Shown here: positions 5,213 through 7,915 of the stretch, piece after piece | How the letters are laid out: every line of letters starts with the position of its first letter | Position numbering within the stretch: the first letter of the stretch is position 1 | Assembly (NCBI GenBank): GCA_000431515.1 | Contig: HF991338.1 | Location: 9,436-17,350, forward strand | Reading direction: 5' to 3' | From: Clostridium sp. CAG:632 | Lineage (GTDB): Bacteria > Bacillota > Clostridia > Lachnospirales > Lachnospiraceae | DNA length: 7,915 bases | Notes under the pieces: model-generated | What the model was told of the DNA's origin: nothing | Databases searched by the model: none | Seen by the model: only the letters and a program-made list of their open reading frames with translations | Made by a program: the position numbers and the translations under genes

Positions 5213-6574
5213 ATGACGAAAAATATGACAGAGGGGAAATCGTTTGGACTGATCATACAGTTTGCGATCCCTCTGCTGCTGGGAAATCTTTTGCAGCAGA
5301 CATATAACATTATTGATGCGGCGATTGTAGGACAGATACTGGGTTCGGATGCACTGGCAGGAGTCGGTGCATCCAGCAGTGTACAGTTTCTGGTGTTGGG
5401 CTTTTGTATAGGAATCAGCTGCGGATTCGGCGTGCCGGTATCTAAGAGCTTTGGGGCCGGTAATATGAAGGAAATGCGGAATTATGTATATCATGGCTTT
5501 CTGCTGACCGGTGGCTTTGCAGCCATTTTGACTGTGCTTTGTGCATTGTTATGCCCGCAGATTCTGCATCTCCTGTCAACACCGGATAATATTTATCAGG
5601 ATGCATACCGGTATCTGCTGGTAATCTTTTTAGGAATACCGTTTACACTGTTATATAATTATCTGTCCAGCATTCTGCGGGCAGTTGGAGATAGCCGGAC
5701 TCCGTTTATATTTCTGGCAATCTCTGCAATCTTAAATATCGGATTGGACTTTTTCTGCATCCTGGTACTGCAGTGGGGCTGTGCCGGAGCGGCAATCGCA
5801 ACAATCACTGCACAGGCAATCAGTGGATGCCTGTGTCTGATCTTTATTTGGAAAAAGGTGGAGACACTTCAGCTGCGGAAAGAGGACTGTGTCGGAAAAG
5901 GAAATGCGATCCGTACAATGCTGATCATGGGCGTGCCGATGGGACTACAGTATTCGATCACGGCAATCGGAAGTATGGTGATGCAGTCTGCCAATAATGG
6001 ACTCGGCAGCGTATATGTGTCGGGGTTTACGGCAGCAGCCAGATTAAAGCAGTTCCTGATATGCCCGTTTGATGCACTGGCTACCGCAGTGTCTGTATTT
6101 TGTGGACAGAATCTGGGTGCCGGGAAGACGAAGCGGATTAAACAGGGTATTTTACAAGGGGTCGCAGTCGGAGTCAGCTATGGAATTCTGGCAGGTCTGA
6201 TCATGATTTTTGCCGGACGGGCAATGGCAATGATCTTCATTAAGCCGGAAGAGGTTCCGGTACTGGATGCGGCACAGAAATATCTTCGGTGCATGGGGTA
6301 TTTCTTCTGGAGTCTGGGTATTCTGAATGTATGCCGTATGAGTACGCAGGGACTGGGCTATTCCGGACGTGCGATATTCTCCGGTGTAACGGAAATGATT
6401 GCGAGAAGTGTTGTGAGTCTTGGATTTGTCGGAGCCTTTGGCTATACTGCAATCTGTTTTTCCGATCAGGCGGCATGGATATCTGCATGCATTTATATTA
6501 TCCCAACCTGTATCCTCTGTATCCGGAAGATAAGTAAGGAGCTGGAGAAATCCGAGAAGCTGCAAAAGGCATAG
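5213..6574 (+). CDS. MATE-family efflux transporter (second of two)
   Basis: This 453-residue protein is a second MATE exporter, clearly diverged from its upstream neighbour. It opens with MTKNMTEGKSFGLIIQFAIP, the TEG-K-hydrophobic start common in clostridial MATE proteins. It contains QQTYNIIDAAIVGQILG (28-44), VSKSFGAGNMKEMRN (76-90) and LRAVGDSRTPF (155-165). The second half has CGQNLGAGKTKRIKQG (297-312) and a final STQGLGYSGRA (377-387). The fit of LRAVGDSRTP to the standard motif is better than in the first transporter. TTG 5204, ATG 5207 and ATG 5213 are in frame. AGAAGG (5198-5203) is nine bases from ATG 5213 but only three or none from the others, and family proteins start here. No terminator or good promoter lies in the 79-base gap after the first transporter, so the two are probably co-transcribed. 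Substrate is unknown. Confidence 0.92.
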   Translation: MTKNMTEGKSFGLIIQFAIPLLLGNLLQQTYNIIDAAIVGQILGSDALAGVGASSSVQFLVLGFCIGISCGFGVPVSKSFGAGNMKEMRNYVYHGFLLTGGFAAILTVLCALLCPQILHLLSTPDNIYQDAYRYLLVIFLGIPFTLLYNYLSSILRAVGDSRTPFIFLAISAILNIGLDFFCILVLQWGCAGAAIATITAQAISGCLCLIFIWKKVETLQLRKEDCVGKGNAIRTMLIMGVPMGLQYSITAIGSMVMQSANNGLGSVYVSGFTAAARLKQFLICPFDALATAVSVFCGQNLGAGKTKRIKQGILQGVAVGVSYGILAGLIMIFAGRAMAMIFIKPEEVPVLDAAQKYLRCMGYFFWSLGILNVCRMSTQGLGYSGRAIFSGVTEMIARSVVSLGFVGAFGYTAICFSDQAAWISACIYIIPTCILCIRKISKELEKSEKLQKA

Positions 6575-6672
6575 AGGATATGACAGATAAAACGGAAAAG
6601 GTAACAAGCAGAAAAGGAAACAAACAGAGAAGATAAACAAAAACAAGAAGAAAACAAACAGGAGGAGTGAGC
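6575..6672 (+). other. A-rich, pyrimidine-poor leader before the methyltransferase gene
   Basis: The spacer after the second MATE gene is strikingly A/G-rich: bases 6601-6660 hold only two T and eight C. It cannot form an intrinsic terminator and should stay unstructured as RNA. It ends in a consensus ribosome site, AGGAGG (6660-6665), seven bases before the ATG at 6673. The layout suits efficient translation of the next gene from a read-through transcript. Confidence 0.5.
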
Positions 6673-7875
6673 ATGAGTCAGGCAATCGTAACATTGAAAA
6701 AGGGTGAGGGCCGCAGTCTGAAAGCCGGTGGACCATGGATTTACGATAATGAAGTTGAGAGTATCATGGGTGATTTTCAGGATGGCGACATTGTGATCGT
6801 ACATGATTTTGACGGATATCCGATGGGAAGAGGTTATATTAACCGGAAATCCAAGCTGCTGGTTCGAATGATGACACGGGATAAAGATACAGAGATCGAT
6901 GAAACTTTTATCCGCATGCGGGTGAAGAATGCATGGGAATACCGAAAGCAGGTAATTGATACCGGTAGCTGCAGAGTGATTTTCGGAGAGGCGGATTTTC
7001 TTCCGGGAATCGTGGTAGACAAGTTCTCGGATGTGCTGGTGGTGCAGTCTCTGGCGCTTGGAATTGACCGGTTTAAACTATTGATCGTTGATACTCTGAA
7101 GGAGCTTATGGCACAGGACGGAATCCGGATCCGTGGTGTCTATGAGCGGAGCGATGCCAAGGTCCGGGAACAGGAAGGCATGGAGCGGATCAAAGGATTC
7201 ATTGGAGAGCCGTTTGATACCAAGGTGGAGATTGTTGAAAACGAAGTTCATTATATGGTGGATGTAAAAGAAGGACAGAAGACAGGCTTTTTCCTGGATC
7301 AGAAGAATAACCGGAAGTCCATCTGGAAGCTTTGCCCGAATGCAAAGGTATTGGATTGCTTTACACATACGGGCTCCTTTGCACTGAATGCGGGAATGGC
7401 AGGAGCTGCCAGTGTATTGGGCGTGGATGCCTCTGAACTCGGAGTAGCACAGGCAGAGGAAAATGCGAGATTAAATCATCTGGAAAACAGAGTCCGATTC
7501 CAATGTGCAGATGTATTTGAACTGTTGCCGGAGCTGGAGCGACAGGGAGAAACGTTTGATGTGGTGATCTTAGATCCGCCGGCGTTCACGAAATCCCGCA
7601 ATTCCATCAAGAATGCGGTCAAGGGATACCGGGAGATTAATCTGCGGGCAATGAAGCTGATTCGGGATGGCGGCTATCTGGCGACCTGTTCCTGCTCTCA
7701 TTTCATGGATTATGAGCTGTTTACGCAGACCATCGGACAGGCCGCACGGAATGTGCATAAACGGCTGAGACAGGTAGAATTCCGTACGCAGGCACCGGAT
7801 CATCCGATCCTTTGGGCGGCGGACGATTCGTATTATCTGAAGTTTTACATTTTCCAGGTGGTTGATGAGAAGTAA
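6673..7875 (+). CDS. RlmI-like class I SAM-dependent 23S rRNA methyltransferase
   Basis: This 400-residue protein matches the length (about 396) and order of the RlmI/YccW family. An N-terminal PUA RNA-binding domain (about 1-75) is followed by a central linking domain (about 76-190) and a Rossmann methyltransferase domain (about 195-400). Visible motifs are GQKTGFFLDQ (201-210), the SAM-binding DCFTHTGSFALNA (228-240), the acidic VDASE (251-255), motif IV DPPAF (301-305) and motif VI TCSCSHF (338-344). The retained motif VI cysteine fits a 5-methylcytosine enzyme, as for E. coli RlmI at C1962. Bacillota homologues may have other rRNA targets, so no symbol is given. The ATG at 6673 is chosen over the in-frame GTG at 6667 because AGGAGG sits seven bases before it. 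The protein acts in the cytosol on ribosomes. Its place behind two exporters may reflect co-transcription more than shared function. No terminator is visible in the 40 bases after its stop. Confidence 0.93.
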   Translation: MSQAIVTLKKGEGRSLKAGGPWIYDNEVESIMGDFQDGDIVIVHDFDGYPMGRGYINRKSKLLVRMMTRDKDTEIDETFIRMRVKNAWEYRKQVIDTGSCRVIFGEADFLPGIVVDKFSDVLVVQSLALGIDRFKLLIVDTLKELMAQDGIRIRGVYERSDAKVREQEGMERIKGFIGEPFDTKVEIVENEVHYMVDVKEGQKTGFFLDQKNNRKSIWKLCPNAKVLDCFTHTGSFALNAGMAGAASVLGVDASELGVAQAEENARLNHLENRVRFQCADVFELLPELERQGETFDVVILDPPAFTKSRNSIKNAVKGYREINLRAMKLIRDGGYLATCSCSHFMDYELFTQTIGQAARNVHKRLRQVEFRTQAPDHPILWAADDSYYLKFYIFQVVDEK

Positions 7876-7915
7876 GCGCCTGATAGTGTCCCGGAAAATA
7901 AGGATAAAGAGAACA

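Noticed and set aside
6580..6636. 18-codon ORF (MTDKTEKVTSRKGNKQRR) between the second MATE gene and the methyltransferase
   Set aside because: The purine run AGAGG is only two bases from its ATG, and the basic composition simply follows the A-rich DNA.
6152..6736. 194-codon minus-strand open frame
   Set aside because: It is antisense to the well-supported MATE gene and the A-rich leader. Its Leu/Phe/Ser-rich protein is an artefact of T-rich complement, with no domain.

Overview
The window looks like chromosome from a low-to-moderate GC Gram-positive anaerobe of the Clostridia, most likely a Lachnospiraceae gut commensal. This rests on the style of the proteins: a MarR/TauE pair, a secreted protein with a Thr-rich stalk and a PxTG-type C-terminal anchor, and clostridial-type MATE transporters. 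It also rests on strong purine-rich Shine-Dalgarno sites and the frequent ATA and CGG/CGA-type codons. No rRNA, tRNA, CRISPR array, insertion sequence or phage gene is visible.

Left edge (1-519, minus strand): a marR-type repressor gene is followed one base later by the start of a TauE/SafE-type (TSUP) permease that runs off the window. The two are almost certainly co-transcribed and translationally coupled. A good promoter and two palindromic candidate operators lie just upstream of marR, which suggests autorepression. The 350-bp divergent intergenic region (520-869) also holds an unexplained terminator-like hairpin and the promoter of the next gene.

Middle (870-3694, plus strand): a 621-residue exported surface protein has a signal peptide, beta-rich repeat-like domains, a Thr/Glu stalk and a noncanonical TPGTG sorting signal. 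It is followed by a membrane-anchored protein with a divergent lysozyme/transglycosylase-like domain. Both act outside the membrane, so a shared cell-envelope role is plausible but unproven.

Right part (3691-7875, plus strand): two divergent MATE-family exporters lie in tandem, followed by an RlmI-like 23S rRNA methyltransferase (PUA domain plus Rossmann methyltransferase). A strong sigma-A-type promoter overlaps the stop codon of the lysozyme-like gene and starts this group. No convincing terminator separates the three genes, so they may form one transcript.

I do not see a clearly new multi-gene defence or mobile system. The most unusual items are the noncanonical wall-anchor protein, the divergent lysozyme-like protein beside it, the stop-codon promoter, the paired MarR operators and the orphan hairpin at 672-704.
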